This document shows, in pieces, positions 1 through 11,575 of a stretch of 64,000 nucleotides of DNA. A program made the position numbers and the translations under genes. The notes beneath the pieces are model-generated. The model searched no databases, was not told the DNA's origin, and saw only the letters and a list, made by a program, of their open reading frames with translations. Within the stretch, counting starts at the first letter, position 1; each line of letters starts with the position of its first letter. The DNA comes from Vibrio maritimus (GTDB taxonomy: Bacteria; Pseudomonadota; Gammaproteobacteria; Enterobacterales; Vibrionaceae), in contig BBMT01000017.1 in the NCBI GenBank assembly GCA_000755425.1, positions 1 through 64,000 of the forward strand, in the 5' to 3' direction.

Positions 1-135
1 GAAATCACATTGGCAATACCCTAAATACAGTTTTTTCGCTTTTTTTGTTCGTATGGTTACTTTTTGCGCTTTTACGCTGTAATTTGCCGCAATAACTCGC
101 CAAAATAGCTCTGTACCATAGATTTAGAGACTGAT

Positions 136-684
136 ATGACTTCAATTCGTAGTTACAAAGGCATTGCCCCGCAGCTAGACGACTCCGTCTATATAGATGA
201 AACCAGTGTGATTGTTGGCGATGTTCGATTTGGCAAAGATGCCAGTGTATGGCCGCTTGTGTCCGCGCGTGGTGATGTTAACCATATAGAAATTGGCGAG
301 CGCACCAATATTCAAGACAATAGCGTGTTACATGTTACTCATAAGAACGCAGAGAACCCTGAAGGTTACCCGCTACTAATAGGTAATGATGTCACCATTG
401 GTCATAAGGTGATGCTGCACGGGTGCATTATAAAAGATCGCGTTCTTGTCGGTATGGGAAGTATCGTACTCGATGGCGCCACCATTGAATCTGATGTAAT
501 GATTGGCGCAGGTTCCTTAGTACCACCGAACAAGGTATTAGAGAGTGGTTATCTGTATGTGGGCAGTCCGGTAAAACAGGCTCGTCCTCTTACCGAGAAA
601 GAAAGAGCCTTTTTACTTCGCTCTGCCAACAACTATGTGCAGAATAAAGATGACTACATGCAGGATGTGCACGTCATTCGTTAG
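136..684 (+). CDS. Gamma-class carbonic anhydrase-like hexapeptide-repeat protein (YrdA family)
   Basis: The 182-residue protein shows the repeating [I/V]-G-x-x-[V/T] pattern of a left-handed beta-helix through most of its length. His66, His90 and His95 sit where gamma carbonic anhydrases place their three zinc ligands (VLHVTH, then GHKVMLHG). The family forms trimers in the cytoplasm; carbonic anhydrase activity is known for some members and unproven for YrdA types. The gene is complete and convergent with the DUF1488 gene. It neighbours aroE and hemF, a common vibrio arrangement. Bases 1-135 hold only AT-rich upstream sequence with no gene I can see. Confidence 0.88.
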   Translation: MTSIRSYKGIAPQLDDSVYIDETSVIVGDVRFGKDASVWPLVSARGDVNHIEIGERTNIQDNSVLHVTHKNAENPEGYPLLIGNDVTIGHKVMLHGCIIKDRVLVGMGSIVLDGATIESDVMIGAGSLVPPNKVLESGYLYVGSPVKQARPLTEKERAFLLRSANNYVQNKDDYMQDVHVIR

Positions 685-739
685 CGAATCATGGCTTAGT
701 TGATGACAACACGCCCCTGCCCATCGAAAGCCTCATCCT

Positions 740-958
740 CTATGAGCTTTCTGCTATCTCTTCTAGATCAAAACGAACCGCCTCAAAGCACTCAAATGCC
801 TGTTCCTTAGCAACCTCATTCAAACCATTTAATCTAGCAAGCTTCTCCAGCCCAACAAGACAAACAATCAACATCCCTGCTTGTTGGGCGTGAAACTCAA
901 CCATGCCTAGTTCTTGGTTCCATTCAAGCTGATCTGAAAACAAAATTGATTGGTTCAT
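740..958 (-). CDS. DUF1488 family small protein
   Basis: This 72-residue protein matches my memory of the DUF1488 family: an N-terminal stretch resembling MNQSI-F-D plus W/E residues, a central hydrophobic GMLIVCLVGLEKLARL and an acidic C-terminus. No function is established. It starts one base after the aroE stop codon on the same strand, so it is probably the distal gene of the tsaC-hemF-aroE operon. No signal peptide or membrane segment is visible. Confidence 0.75.
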   Translation of the reverse strand: MNQSILFSDQLEWNQELGMVEFHAQQAGMLIVCLVGLEKLARLNGLNEVAKEQAFECFEAVRFDLEEIAESS

Positions 959-959
959 G

Positions 960-2804
<1,845 letters not shown>

Positions 2805-3362
2805 TTAGCCTTGTCGTAATACTTTAAGGGTGCGAGCGTCACGGATTTCGCTCGGCTTATTACGGCCGCCCGTCTCGCCTTCAAGGATTGAAGACAAACG
2901 AGAACCCAGTTGCTGCTTAACTTCTTCAGTTGTCATGCAAGATGGCATGCCTGATAAATTCGCACTGGTCGAAGTAATTGGCTTGCCATAGGCCAAACAC
3001 AATTTTTGCACCAATTCATGATCCGTGACACGCACAGCAATGGTATCAAACGCGCCACTTAGCCAGGGGGAAACACGTGAGCTTGCCGGCATGATCCAGG
3101 TATACGGGCCAGGCCAAGTTTGCTGAACACTCTCTAGCTGCTGTTCTGTCAGTTGAGTCTCATCAATATAAGGGCGAAGCTGCTCAAAATTCGCAGCGAT
3201 CAAAATGAGCCCTTTTTCAACCGGACGCTCTTTAACAGCAAGAAGCTTTTCAATGGCTTGCGTATCGTCTGGGTCGCAACCCACGCCAAATACCCCTTCC
3301 GTTGGATAAGCAATTACTTCACCGGATTGAAGCGCCGCAACTGTGGTTTGAAAATTATCCAC
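2805..3362 (-). CDS. tsaC: Threonylcarbamoyl-AMP synthase
   Basis: TsaC (RimN/YrdC) makes threonylcarbamoyl-AMP from threonine, bicarbonate and ATP, the first step of t6A37 tRNA modification. The 185-residue single-domain form lacks the Sua5 C-terminal domain. The family signature [14 protein letters not shown] is near residue 18, followed by KERP-KGLI, the WPGP region and SANLSG. The start is GTG at 3362 behind AAGGAAG. The gene is first in the tsaC-hemF-aroE-DUF1488 cluster; its stop is directly followed by the hemF ribosome site. Confidence 0.93.
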   Translation of the reverse strand: MDNFQTTVAALQSGEVIAYPTEGVFGVGCDPDDTQAIEKLLAVKERPVEKGLILIAANFEQLRPYIDETQLTEQQLESVQQTWPGPYTWIMPASSRVSPWLSGAFDTIAVRVTDHELVQKLCLAYGKPITSTSANLSGMPSCMTTEEVKQQLGSRLSSILEGETGGRNKPSEIRDARTLKVLRQG

Positions 3363-3463
3363 CGAGACTTCCTTTTATTAAAAGCTAAACAAATATTTTA
3401 CATTTCTACGGCACTATGCTCAAAAGCCGAGTGAGAATCCAGAAAAAAACACAAAAATCACTC

Positions 3464-3500
3464 ACGCAAACGTTTCCTAAGAAAAAAATCCTCGTATAAT
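3464..3500 (+). promoter_or_regulatory. purEK promoter with PurR operator
   Basis: ACGCAAACGTTTCCT at 3464-3478 matches the E. coli PurR operator consensus ACGCAAACGTTTNCNT. TATAAT stands at 3495-3500. A -35 element at the usual spacing would fall inside the operator (about 3473-3478), so bound PurR-hypoxanthine would block polymerase. Repression by PurR is inferred from this match. Confidence 0.8.
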
Positions 3501-3544
3501 GCGCGCAAATTAGTCCATTTCCACACGCCTTGAAGGAGCTTCGG

Positions 3545-4030
3545 ATGAAAGTCGGCATTATTATGGGTTCAAAATCAGATTGGCCAACCATGAAACTAGC
3601 AGCAGAAATGCTGGATCAGTTTGGTGTGGATTATGAAACCAAGGTTGTTTCTGCTCACCGCACACCGCAACTACTCGCTGACTACGCGACTTCTGCGAAA
3701 GAGCGCGGTATCTCAGTTATCATCGCCGGTGCTGGCGGCGCTGCGCACCTTCCAGGTATGGCAGCCGCGTTCACAAGTGTTCCTGTATTGGGCGTTCCTG
3801 TTCAAAGCCGCGCACTGAAAGGCATGGACTCTCTACTGTCTATCGTTCAAATGCCAAAAGGCATCGCGGTTGGTACACTGGCTATCGGTGAAGCAGGCGC
3901 AGCAAACGCGGGCATCCTAGCCGCGCAGATCATTGGTGTTCATGACAACGCCGTAATGGAAAAAGTTGAAGCCTTCCGCAGCCAACAAACAGAAACCGTA
4001 CTTGCTAACCCAGATCCTTCTGAGGACTAA
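3545..4030 (+). CDS. purE: N5-carboxyaminoimidazole ribonucleotide mutase
   Basis: PurE class I converts N5-CAIR to CAIR in de novo purine synthesis. The 161-residue protein has GSKSDWP (8-14) and SAHRTP (36-41), both active-site motifs. I prefer the ATG at 3545, preceded by GAAGGAG, over the upstream in-frame ATG at 3530, which contains that ribosome site. The stop overlaps an ATG (TAATGATG) for purK, so the pair is translationally coupled. It lies under the PurR box at 3464. Confidence 0.95.
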   Translation: MKVGIIMGSKSDWPTMKLAAEMLDQFGVDYETKVVSAHRTPQLLADYATSAKERGISVIIAGAGGAAHLPGMAAAFTSVPVLGVPVQSRALKGMDSLLSIVQMPKGIAVGTLAIGEAGAANAGILAAQIIGVHDNAVMEKVEAFRSQQTETVLANPDPSED

Positions 4031-4032
4031 TG

Positions 4033-5161
4033 ATGAAACACGTACTGGTTCTTGGAGCAGGCCAGCTGGCGCGTATGATGTCGCTAGCCGGTGCCCTCTG
4101 AATATCAAAATCTCAGCATTTGATGTGCGCAGTGAGAATATCGTTCACCACTGACACTTGAAGTGCTGGGTAACGGTCTAGAGCATGCCATTGCTGAAGC
4201 TGACGTTATCACGGCTGAGTTCGAACACATTCCACTCGATGTACTCGCGATCTGTGAGAAAAGTGGCAAGTTCCTCCCTTCAACGGATGCCATCAAAGCC
4301 GGTGGTGATCGACGCATTGAAAAAGGCCTTCTCGACAATGCGGGTGTGAAAAACGCCAAATACGCAGTCATCAATACTCGCGCAGATTTTGATACGGCAA
4401 TTGCCCACGTTGGTCTGCCTATGGTGCTTAAGAGCGCGCTGGGTGGCTATGACGGAAAGGGTCAGTGGCGATTAAAAACGCTTGATGATGTCGACACAAT
4501 TTGGGCAGAAATGGCCGAATGTATTGCAGAATCAGAAAACCAAGCGATCGTTGCTGAAGAGTTTGTCCCTTTCCAGCGCGAAGTATCACTGGTTGGTGCA
4601 CGCAACAAGCAAGGTGAGGTTGCCATCTACCCGCTGGCTGAAAACGTGCATACCAACGGCGTACTGACGCTATCAACAGCGATTGATGAACCAGAACTGC
4701 AAGCTCAAGCGGCACAAATGTTTACCGCTGTAGCCGAGTCTTTGGACTATGTTGGCGTGCTTGCACTTGAGTTCTTCGACGTGAATGGCCAGCTGCTAGT
4801 GAATGAGATTGCACCTCGCGTGCACAACTCTGGGCACTGGACGCAACAAGGTGCGGATACGTGTCAGTTTGAAAACCATCTGCGTGCAGTATGCGATATG
4901 CCTCTTGGCTCAACACAAGCCATTCGTGCCACGTCTATGGTGAACATTTTAGGCGAAGATACATTACCAGAAGCGGTACACAGCCTGTCTGGTTGCCACG
5001 TTCACTGGTATGGCAAAGAGAAGCGCGCCGGTCGCAAAATGGGGCACATCAATGTCACGGCCAATGACAAAGCGGCGCTTAAGGCGCAGCTACTCGCCCT
5101 GTCCGAGCTACTTGATGAAGCGGCGTTCCCCGCGCTGAAACCAGCAGCTGAAGCACTTTAA
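4033..5161 (+). CDS. purK: N5-carboxyaminoimidazole ribonucleotide synthase (two frame breaks)
   Basis: PurK is an ATP-grasp enzyme that makes N5-CAIR from AIR, bicarbonate and ATP, feeding PurE. The N-terminus [15 protein letters not shown] starts at 4033. The frame breaks near 4093 (GCCCTCTG, expected GCCCCTCTG) and near 4150 (CACCACTG, expected CACCCACTG). Adding one C at each site gives a continuous 376-residue protein. The rest is intact, with [11 protein letters not shown] and [14 protein letters not shown]. Both breaks are single C losses in C-runs, so I expect the gene to be functional. Confidence 0.92.
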
Positions 5162-5178
5162 GCTAAGCGTAAACCTAT

Positions 5179-5206
5179 AAAAATGGCTCCCAAGGGAGCC
5201 ATTTTT
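5179..5206. terminator. Bidirectional terminator between purK and the zinc-finger gene
   Basis: AAATGGCTCCC and GGGAGCCATTT form a long perfect stem with a two-base loop, flanked by A-runs and T-runs, so it can end transcripts from both convergent genes. Confidence 0.9.
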
Positions 5207-5208
5207 GT

Positions 5209-5786
5209 TTATTCAGTCTCTTGTATTTTGTGGCATCGCCTAGATGCACACTCTTGCACGGTTCCAGATGCTCGCTTTTTTTCCACCAGCAACTCAAATC
5301 CGCAGAATTGACAGTGACCCTCGACAGGCGGGTGATTGACCGCAAACTTACACTTTGGATACTGGTCGCAAGCATAGAAGGTTTTACCGAATCGAGACTT
5401 TCTCTCTTTGAGTGCTCCTTTAGCGCACTCAGGACAAGAAACCGATGCTTGTTCAGTCTGCTCAGGCTCTTCTTGCTTATTGGGTGATTGAATGAAGTGG
5501 CATTCAGGGTAGTTGCTGCACCCAATGAACATCCCAAAGCGTCCTTGACGCAGCAGCAACTCAGAACCGCAATCCGGACAGGGTACGCCTAACTCTTTGA
5601 CGACATGACCATCGTTTTGATGCAATGGTTTAATATAGTCACAGCTCGGATATTGGTCACACCCTAGAAAAGGGCCATGTTTACCATTTTTGAGAAGCAG
5701 CTTACCAGACTGGCATTGGGGACAAGGCTCATGATCTAAGGCGTGTTCATGAGCGAGAAAAGTTGATTGTCGATTTTACCACTCAT
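5209..5786 (-). CDS. Topoisomerase-type C4 zinc-finger protein (YrdD-like, one frame break)
   Basis: The corrected protein of about 192 residues contains repeated C-x2-C...C-x4-C modules (PCPQC, PCPDCGSELL, GCSNYPEC, SCPEC, ACDQYPKC, HCQFCG), like the C-terminal zinc ribbons of topoisomerase I without the catalytic domain. It likely binds nucleic acid; its role is unknown. Translation from ATG 5786 (MSGKIDNQL) loses frame at the TTTT-type run near 5759; one extra T gives FLAHEHALDHEPCPQC. The gene lies upstream of purK in convergent orientation and downstream of smg and dprA on the same strand. Confidence 0.82.
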
Positions 5787-5831
5787 GGTGTTCTCTTAAC
5801 GCAAGCAGCCCATTAAGTTGGGCTGGGAGGA

Positions 5832-6308
5832 TTAATGCACCACACCTCTTTCAGCGGTGTAGATAAGCTCTTCCATGAGAGTGTACGCGTTTTCGTTGCC
5901 AGGAACATTGAACAAGACCATTAAAATGATCCATTTCAGGTCATCGAGTTCAAAATCATTGGTTTCAAGCCCCATAACTCGGTCAATGACCATCTCACGA
6001 GTTTCAGTCGTCAAGACGCCAATCTGTTCCAAGAACATTAGTAGGCCACGGCTTTTGACATCCATACGTGTCATTTCTTGCTGGGTATAGATTCGCGTAG
6101 AGGTCGCGGCACTCATCGCAATCGCAGAATGCTCGTCGGTATTTTGCAGCTCAGCAAGATCCTCAAGCCACTCTAGTGCCTTGTAGATATCTTTCTGCTT
6201 GAAGCCTGCTCTTAGTAGTTCATCCTCAAGTTCGTCTTGATCTACCTGCAGATCTGCATCGCTATGCACGTAGGTTTCGAACAGGTACATCAGTATGTCC
6301 ATCATCAT
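5832..6308 (-). CDS. smg: Smg family protein (DUF494)
   Basis: The 158-residue acidic protein matches the Smg/DUF494 family found next to dprA in many proteobacteria: [18 protein letters not shown] at the N-terminus, GF-Q-DI-KAL-WL-DL in the middle and [11 protein letters not shown] near the C-terminus. The function is not established. It starts two bases after the dprA stop on the same strand, so the two are co-transcribed. Confidence 0.88.
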   Translation of the reverse strand: MMMDILMYLFETYVHSDADLQVDQDELEDELLRAGFKQKDIYKALEWLEDLAELQNTDEHSAIAMSAATSTRIYTQQEMTRMDVKSRGLLMFLEQIGVLTTETREMVIDRVMGLETNDFELDDLKWIILMVLFNVPGNENAYTLMEELIYTAERGVVH

Positions 6309-6310
6309 AG

Positions 6311-7423
6311 CTAGCCTCTCCCCTTAAGAATATAACCACCGTTAACCGCAACAACATGGCCCAGTAACTCGAGCTCTAAAAGCTGTTGCATGACCTCTTG
6401 AACAGGAATATGGGTCTTTTGAGCCAAAATATCAACTGGCGTTGCCTCTATTCCTACGTTAGCCAACAGATCTGCATATGGCAATTCTTCTTTATCAATA
6501 ACTTGGTCGAAAAGTGTTGGTTGTACTTTTTTAGACCAGTTTCGACAGAGATTCTATTTCACAAAGTACATCTTCCACACTTTGTACGAGGCAAGCACCA
6601 GTTCGTATTAATGAATGACATCCCTGATGATAAGCATGACGAATAGACCCAGGCACAGCAAACACCTCACGCCCCTGCTCTGCCGCATACCTTGCTGTAA
6701 TTAACGATCCACTTTTCTCCGCCGCTTCCACCACCACGACGCCCAGCGACAAGCCACTGACAATTCGGTTTCGCCTTGGAAAGTGCTCAGCTCTCGGTTT
6801 TATCCAAGGTAGATGCTCACTGACGAGCGCTCCTTGCTGAGCGATGCGCTGTGCGAGCGATTTATGCCGAGCAGGATAAATGGATTCCAACCCTGATCCC
6901 AACACGGCAATGGTCTTGCCATTTGCCTCTAGTGCCCCTTGATGGGCATGACCGTCGATACCCAGTGCCAACCCACTTGTTATGCAGTAGCCAAAGTTAA
7001 CAAACTCCGCAGAAAAACTGCGCGCGGTTTCCAAACCGCCAGCACTAGCATTTCGGCTACCAACCATGGCGATTTGCGGCTCTGACAACAACGCTGGGTC
7101 ACCTTGTACAAAAAGTATTGGCGGGCAGCCTTTAGATTCTCGCAGCAGCGGCGGATATTCATCGTCTTGTTGAAGAAGGATACGATTACTCACATTCTCT
7201 CGCCAAACGAAAGCTCGCTCTGCGAGCTCAATAGATTGATTGCGAATGAAACTGACCTGATTGGACTTAAGTCCAATCGCCAATAATGTCTGTGCATCCG
7301 ACTCAACGATGTTTCGCGGATCATCACTGCGAGAAGCTTATAGAATGTCACGGGGCCAATACCGGGACATAATGAAAGTCGCAGCCACGCCAGTGCAGTA
7401 CTGTCACCCATACAGGCGCTCAT
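6311..7423 (-). CDS. dprA: DNA-processing protein DprA (two frame breaks)
   Basis: DprA loads RecA on incoming single-stranded DNA during natural transformation. The Rossmann core is in one frame: [42 protein letters not shown] and [21 protein letters not shown]. The N-terminus (from 7423, [16 protein letters not shown]) joins the core after a one-base loss near 7325. The C-terminal winged-helix-like part ([13 protein letters not shown]...GGYILKGRG, stop at 6311) joins near 6530, where one base appears extra. The corrected length is about 370 residues. With comM at 25 kb it suggests competence genes are retained. Confidence 0.9.
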
Positions 7424-7454
7424 TAGCTTTTTGCACGTTTAGAAGGGGAAGCTA

Positions 7455-8498
7455 TCAACATCTGCTGGGTAATTGGCTCACTTGCTCAATGATTACCGCA
7501 ATGCTAAAAAATGGATAACTACGGATCACCACAAGCTGCCCCACCTCAATCGTTGGCATCGTCAGCGAGATCTCTTCGCTATCTCCTTCCACCAGCCCAA
7601 ATTCTCCTTGGGAAAATTGAAAGCCATGAGCGGGTTTCACCAACGCATAACTGCTGCCCTGCTCTACCCGAGACACATAGCCGCGATTAAGCACCACCGC
7701 CTGCCCTCGGACGACATAGTTCACCGCATCCATCATTCCCGCGATGCTGAGATCGTCAATAACAGGACCAGCGTGAGGCTGAAAGTGATTGATTTGATCG
7801 GGGGTTTGAATTGCGGAGAGAGGAATGGCGACATCACCCTGCTTGATTTCATGGATGAACCTTTCAATCACAAGAGTCGTCACGCCATCGGCTTGAGACT
7901 GACTGCGCGCTTTCGCCACCATTCTGACTTGCTGCATGCTGTATTCTGGCTGCGGCGCAGCAAAGCGCTGGCTAGCGCGATAGATAGCCCAATCTGTTTC
8001 TTCACCTTGATAGTCAATATAGACATCATCTTCAGCGGTCACGTAGTTCAGCCCATCACTGGAGCCAATCACTTTCGGGAAGTTGGCCAGTTCACTTTCG
8101 AGTACCAACCTTCTCTTTGGGTATAACGAGCTTGAGTCAGGGCATTAATGGCAGCGATAGGCGCCTTGGTGGTCACTTGCATCGTCGGAGACAGCTTTTT
8201 CGTGCTTTACGCACTAACCTCGGTTGGCCATCAACCAAGTCAGTATCAGTTTGTCGCCGGGATAAATGAGGTCAGGATCTCCAATGTGCTTGTTGTGGTT
8301 CCAAAGCTCTGGCCAGCGCCATGGCGAGTGCAAATACAGACTGGAAATACCCCACAAGGTATCGCCCTGTTTTACCTGATAAACAGCAGGGACAGTCCCT
8401 TTAATAGTGAGTGGATTATCAGCGAAAGAAGTAAAGCTCAGAGCGAGTGTGGTAACAACAATGTAAACCTTCAATACCAGCACATTTCCCTGTTTCAT
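7455..8498 (-). CDS. LysM-domain exported protein (about three frame breaks)
   Basis: The protein begins with a signal-peptide-like segment (KQGNVLVLKVYIVVTTLALSFTSFA) and then a LysM peptidoglycan-binding motif (YQVKQGDTLWGISSLYL...WNHNKHIGDPDLIYPGDKLIL). The remaining roughly 250 residues are unknown beta-rich sequence. I prefer ATG 8498, preceded by GAAGGA, over ATG 8525. Frames switch near 8215, 8190 and 8105; the last is fixed by one C (GGTTGGTAC-CTCGAA). Corrected length is about 348 residues. The gene is divergent from def and upstream of dprA, as in other vibrios, and is probably a periplasmic cell-wall protein. Confidence 0.8.
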
Positions 8499-8613
8499 AC
8501 ACCGCAATCCTTCGCTTTGTTTCAAGGGATGCTGTCATTTAGGTTGGAAAATGTCTAGAATTGAACCAACGAAGTCCAAGCCTATTCGGCACAGTTCAAC
8601 ATTTTGAGTGTAT

Positions 8614-9122
8614 ATGTCTGTATTACAAGTATTAACTTTCCCGGATGATCGCCTAAGAACGGTAGCAAAGCCCGTTGAAGCGGTAACGCCGGAAATCCAA
8701 AAATCGTCGATGACATGATTGAAACCATGTACGACGAAGAAGGTATCGGTCTGGCAGCAACCCAGGTTGACGTTCATCAGCGAATTGTTGTGATTGATAT
8801 TTCAGATACTCGCGACGAGCCAATGGTACTGATCAACCCTGAAATCACGGAGAAACGTGGTGAAGACGGTATCGAAGAAGGTTGCCTTTCTGTTCCTGGC
8901 GCTCGCGCATTGGTTTCTCGCGCTGCGGAAGTAACAGTGAAAGCACTTAACCGCGATGGTGAAGAGTTCACTTTCGATGCGGATGACCTACTGGCTATCT
9001 GTGTTCAGCATGAGCTTGATCACCTAGAGGGTAAACTGTTTGTTGATTACCTATCCCCTCTAAAGCGTAAGCGCATCAAAGATAAACTTGAGAAAATTAA
9101 GCGCTTTAACGCCAAACAATAA
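8614..9122 (+). CDS. def: Peptide deformylase (one frame break)
   Basis: Def removes the formyl group from nascent peptides. The three family motifs are present: [16 protein letters not shown] and QHELDHLEG, the last being the HExxH metal site. Translation starts at ATG 8614 ([22 protein letters not shown]). The frame breaks near 8704, where the A5 run should be A6 ([11 protein letters not shown]). Adding one A gives 169 residues, the usual length. It forms the def-fmt-rsmB translation/rRNA-modification cluster and is divergent from the LysM gene. Confidence 0.94.
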
Positions 9123-9154
9123 TCAAATAAGAATTTAAGTTAAGAGAGGTCAGT

Positions 9155-10101
9155 GTGAGCCAATCATTACGTATTGTGTTTGCCGGTACTCCAGACTTCG
9201 CCGCCCGTCATTTGGCGGCGTTATTGTCTTCGGAGCATGAGGTTATCGCGGTTTATACCCAGCCAGATCGTCCAGCAGGTCGTGGTAAAAACTTACCGCA
9301 AGTCCTGTAAAGAATATCGCGCTTGAGCACGACATTCCGGTTTATCAACCGGTCAATTTCAAGTCTGATGAGGCAAAGCAAGAGTTAAAAGATCTCAACG
9401 CTGACATCATGGTTGTCGTGGCATACGGCCTGTTACTTCCACAGGCTGTGCTGGACACTCCAAAACTAGGCTGTATCAACGTACACGGTTCTATCTTGCC
9501 TCGCTGGCGTGGCGCTGCACCAATTCAGCGCTCTATCTGGGCAGGCGATGCTGAGACTGGCGTGACCATTATGCAGATGGACATCGGCCTCGATACCGGT
9601 GACATGCTAAAAATTGCCACATTGCCAATTGAAGCCACCGATACCAGCACCACCATGTATGACAAACTTGCCGAACTAGGACCAGAAGCTCTGGTTGATT
9701 GTCTTGGTGATATCGCTGCAGGTAAAGCAACGCCTGTAAAACAGGACGATGAGCAAGCCAATTACGCCAGCAAGCTGAGCAAAGACGAAGCTAAGATCGA
9801 TTGGTCTCAAGACGCCGCTTTTATCGAGCGCTGTGTGCGCGCCTTTAACCCATGGCCGATGAGTTTCTTCTCTGTTGAAGAGAACAACATCAAGGTTTGG
9901 CAATCTCGCGTTGAAGCGGGAGCGACAGAGGCGCCTACGGGGACTATCCTTAAAGCCGATAAAACAGGAATTTACGTTGCAACGGGTAACGAGACCTTGG
10001 TTCTAGAGCAAATCCAGATCCCAGGTAAGAAAGCGATGCCAGTGAGTGATGTACTCAATTCCAAAGCCAGCTGGTTTGAAGTCGGCAGTATCCTAGGTTA
10101 G
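9155..10101 (+). CDS. fmt: Methionyl-tRNA formyltransferase (one frame break)
   Basis: Fmt formylates initiator Met-tRNA using 10-formyl-THF. The start is GTG 9155 behind GAGAGGT ([20 protein letters not shown]). The frame breaks at the A-run near 9290 (GGTAAAAACTTACC, expected one more A, giving [15 protein letters not shown]). The corrected protein is 315 residues. The catalytic-region motif [20 protein letters not shown] and D-TGD are intact, followed by the C-terminal OB-fold tRNA-binding domain. It follows def by 32 nt. Confidence 0.94.
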
Positions 10102-10124
10102 TGATACACACCGCATACGATATT

Positions 10125-10162
10125 TAGGGCCAGTACTGACCAGTACAGGCCCTAGTTTGTTT
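10125..10162 (+). terminator. Possible terminator/attenuator between fmt and rsmB
   Basis: TAGGGCC (10125-10131) pairs with GGCCCTA (10148-10154), and inner TACTG/AGTA segments extend the pairing. A T-rich GTTTGTTTT follows. It may only partly reduce transcription into rsmB. Confidence 0.55.
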
Positions 10163-10191
10163 TCATAGCAACACAATTTTAGGTAACTAAC

Positions 10192-11472
10192 ATGAACGTT
10201 CGCGCTGTCGCGGCTAATATCCTTTTCCAGGTGGTTGATAAAGGCCAATCGCTCTCGAGTGCACTTCCATTAGGTCAGCAGCAGGTGAAGCCTCGCGACC
10301 AAGCACTGCTTCAAGAAATCTGTTTTGGTGCACTTCGGATTTTGCCTCGCCTTGAATCTGTCGCATCCGAATTAATGGATAAACCACTCAAGGGCAAACA
10401 GCGCGTATTTCATCATTTGATTTTGGTGGGTCTTTACCAAATCGGTCATATGCGTATTCCGGCTCACGCAGCCGTTGGCGAAACCGTTGAAGCAACCAAA
10501 GCACTGAAAGGTCCGAGACTGCGTGGCTTAATCAACGCTGTACTGCGTAACTACCAACGCAATCAAGAAGAGCTAGATCAAAAGTCGGTCAGCCACAATG
10601 CGGGTAAGTACGGTCACCCAAGCTGGTTACTGAAACTACTGCAACAAAGCTATCCTGAACAGTGGCAGAGCATTGTTGAAGCCAACAACATGAAAGCACC
10701 TATGTGGCTGCGCGTGAACCACCAACACCTGCCTCGTGACGATTATCAAGCACTTCTCAAAAATGAAGGCATAGATTCCACCCCTCACCCAGAAGCGCAA
10801 GATGCCCTAAAATTGGCCGCCCCTTGCGACGTAACCAAGCTTCCGGGCTTTGAAAAAGGCTGGGTATCAGTTCAAGATGCCGCAGCGCAGCTGTCGATCA
10901 ACTATTTACAACCACAAGATGGTGAGCTGATTTTAGACTGTTGTGCAGCGCCAGGTGGTAAAACCGCTCACATTCTTGAGCGCACCAAAGACAGCCAAGT
11001 GGTGGCTATTGATTGTGACGAGACACGACTAAAACGTGTCCACGACAACCTGAAGCGCCTCAACCTACAAGCGAAAGTCGTGTGTGGTGATGCAAGAGCG
11101 CCGCAAGAGTGGTGGCAGGGCGAGCAGTTTGACCGTATTTTGTTGGACGCACCGTGTTCTGCGACTGGAGTGATTCGTCGTCACCCTGATATCAAATGGC
11201 TGCGTCGCGCGGATGACATTGAGGCACTTGCAGAGCTACAACGCGAGATCTTTGATGCTATGTGGCAACAACTGAAAGTCGGCGGCACCTTGGTGTACGC
11301 AACATGCTCAATTACGCCGCAAGAGAACAAAGACCAAGTCATTGCGTTCTTGGCTCGCACAGAAAACGCTGAACTTATTGGCTCAGATAAAGAGAACCCT
11401 GGACGTCAGATTCTTCCGGGTGAGCACGATATGGATGGCTTCTATTACGCGGTGCTACAAAAGACGCAGTAA
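10192..11472 (+). CDS. rsmB: 16S rRNA (cytosine-967-C5)-methyltransferase
   Basis: RsmB methylates C967 of 16S rRNA. The intact 426-residue protein has the N-terminal NusB-like RNA-binding domain (about 1-140) and a Rossmann methyltransferase domain. Motifs are CCAAPGGKT (near 250), DAPCSATGV with one catalytic Cys (near 320) and [10 protein letters not shown] with the second (near 372). It is the third gene of the def-fmt-rsmB cluster and is followed by trkA, as in most gammaproteobacteria. Confidence 0.95.
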   Translation: MNVRAVAANILFQVVDKGQSLSSALPLGQQQVKPRDQALLQEICFGALRILPRLESVASELMDKPLKGKQRVFHHLILVGLYQIGHMRIPAHAAVGETVEATKALKGPRLRGLINAVLRNYQRNQEELDQKSVSHNAGKYGHPSWLLKLLQQSYPEQWQSIVEANNMKAPMWLRVNHQHLPRDDYQALLKNEGIDSTPHPEAQDALKLAAPCDVTKLPGFEKGWVSVQDAAAQLSINYLQPQDGELILDCCAAPGGKTAHILERTKDSQVVAIDCDETRLKRVHDNLKRLNLQAKVVCGDARAPQEWWQGEQFDRILLDAPCSATGVIRRHPDIKWLRRADDIEALAELQREIFDAMWQQLKVGGTLVYATCSITPQENKDQVIAFLARTENAELIGSDKENPGRQILPGEHDMDGFYYAVLQKTQ

Positions 11473-11500
11473 TCGAGCATTGTGTAGGGAACTTAAAAAT

Positions 11501-11536
11501 CAATAGCATGCTAACTTATTGATGGCTATGCTATTG
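11501..11536. repeat. 9-bp inverted repeat upstream of trkA
   Basis: CAATAGCAT (11501-11509) and ATGCTATTG (11528-11536) are perfect reverse complements separated by 18 bases. No T-run follows, so it is not an obvious terminator; it could be an operator or an mRNA leader hairpin for trkA. Confidence 0.5.
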
Positions 11537-11575
11537 ACGTAACGAGTTTATAAAAAAACAAAAGAGCGAAATGTT

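Noticed and set aside
7473-8126. Plus-strand frame of 217 residues opposite the LysM gene
   Set aside because: It has no ribosome site or family resemblance and is the antisense shadow of the conserved minus-strand gene.
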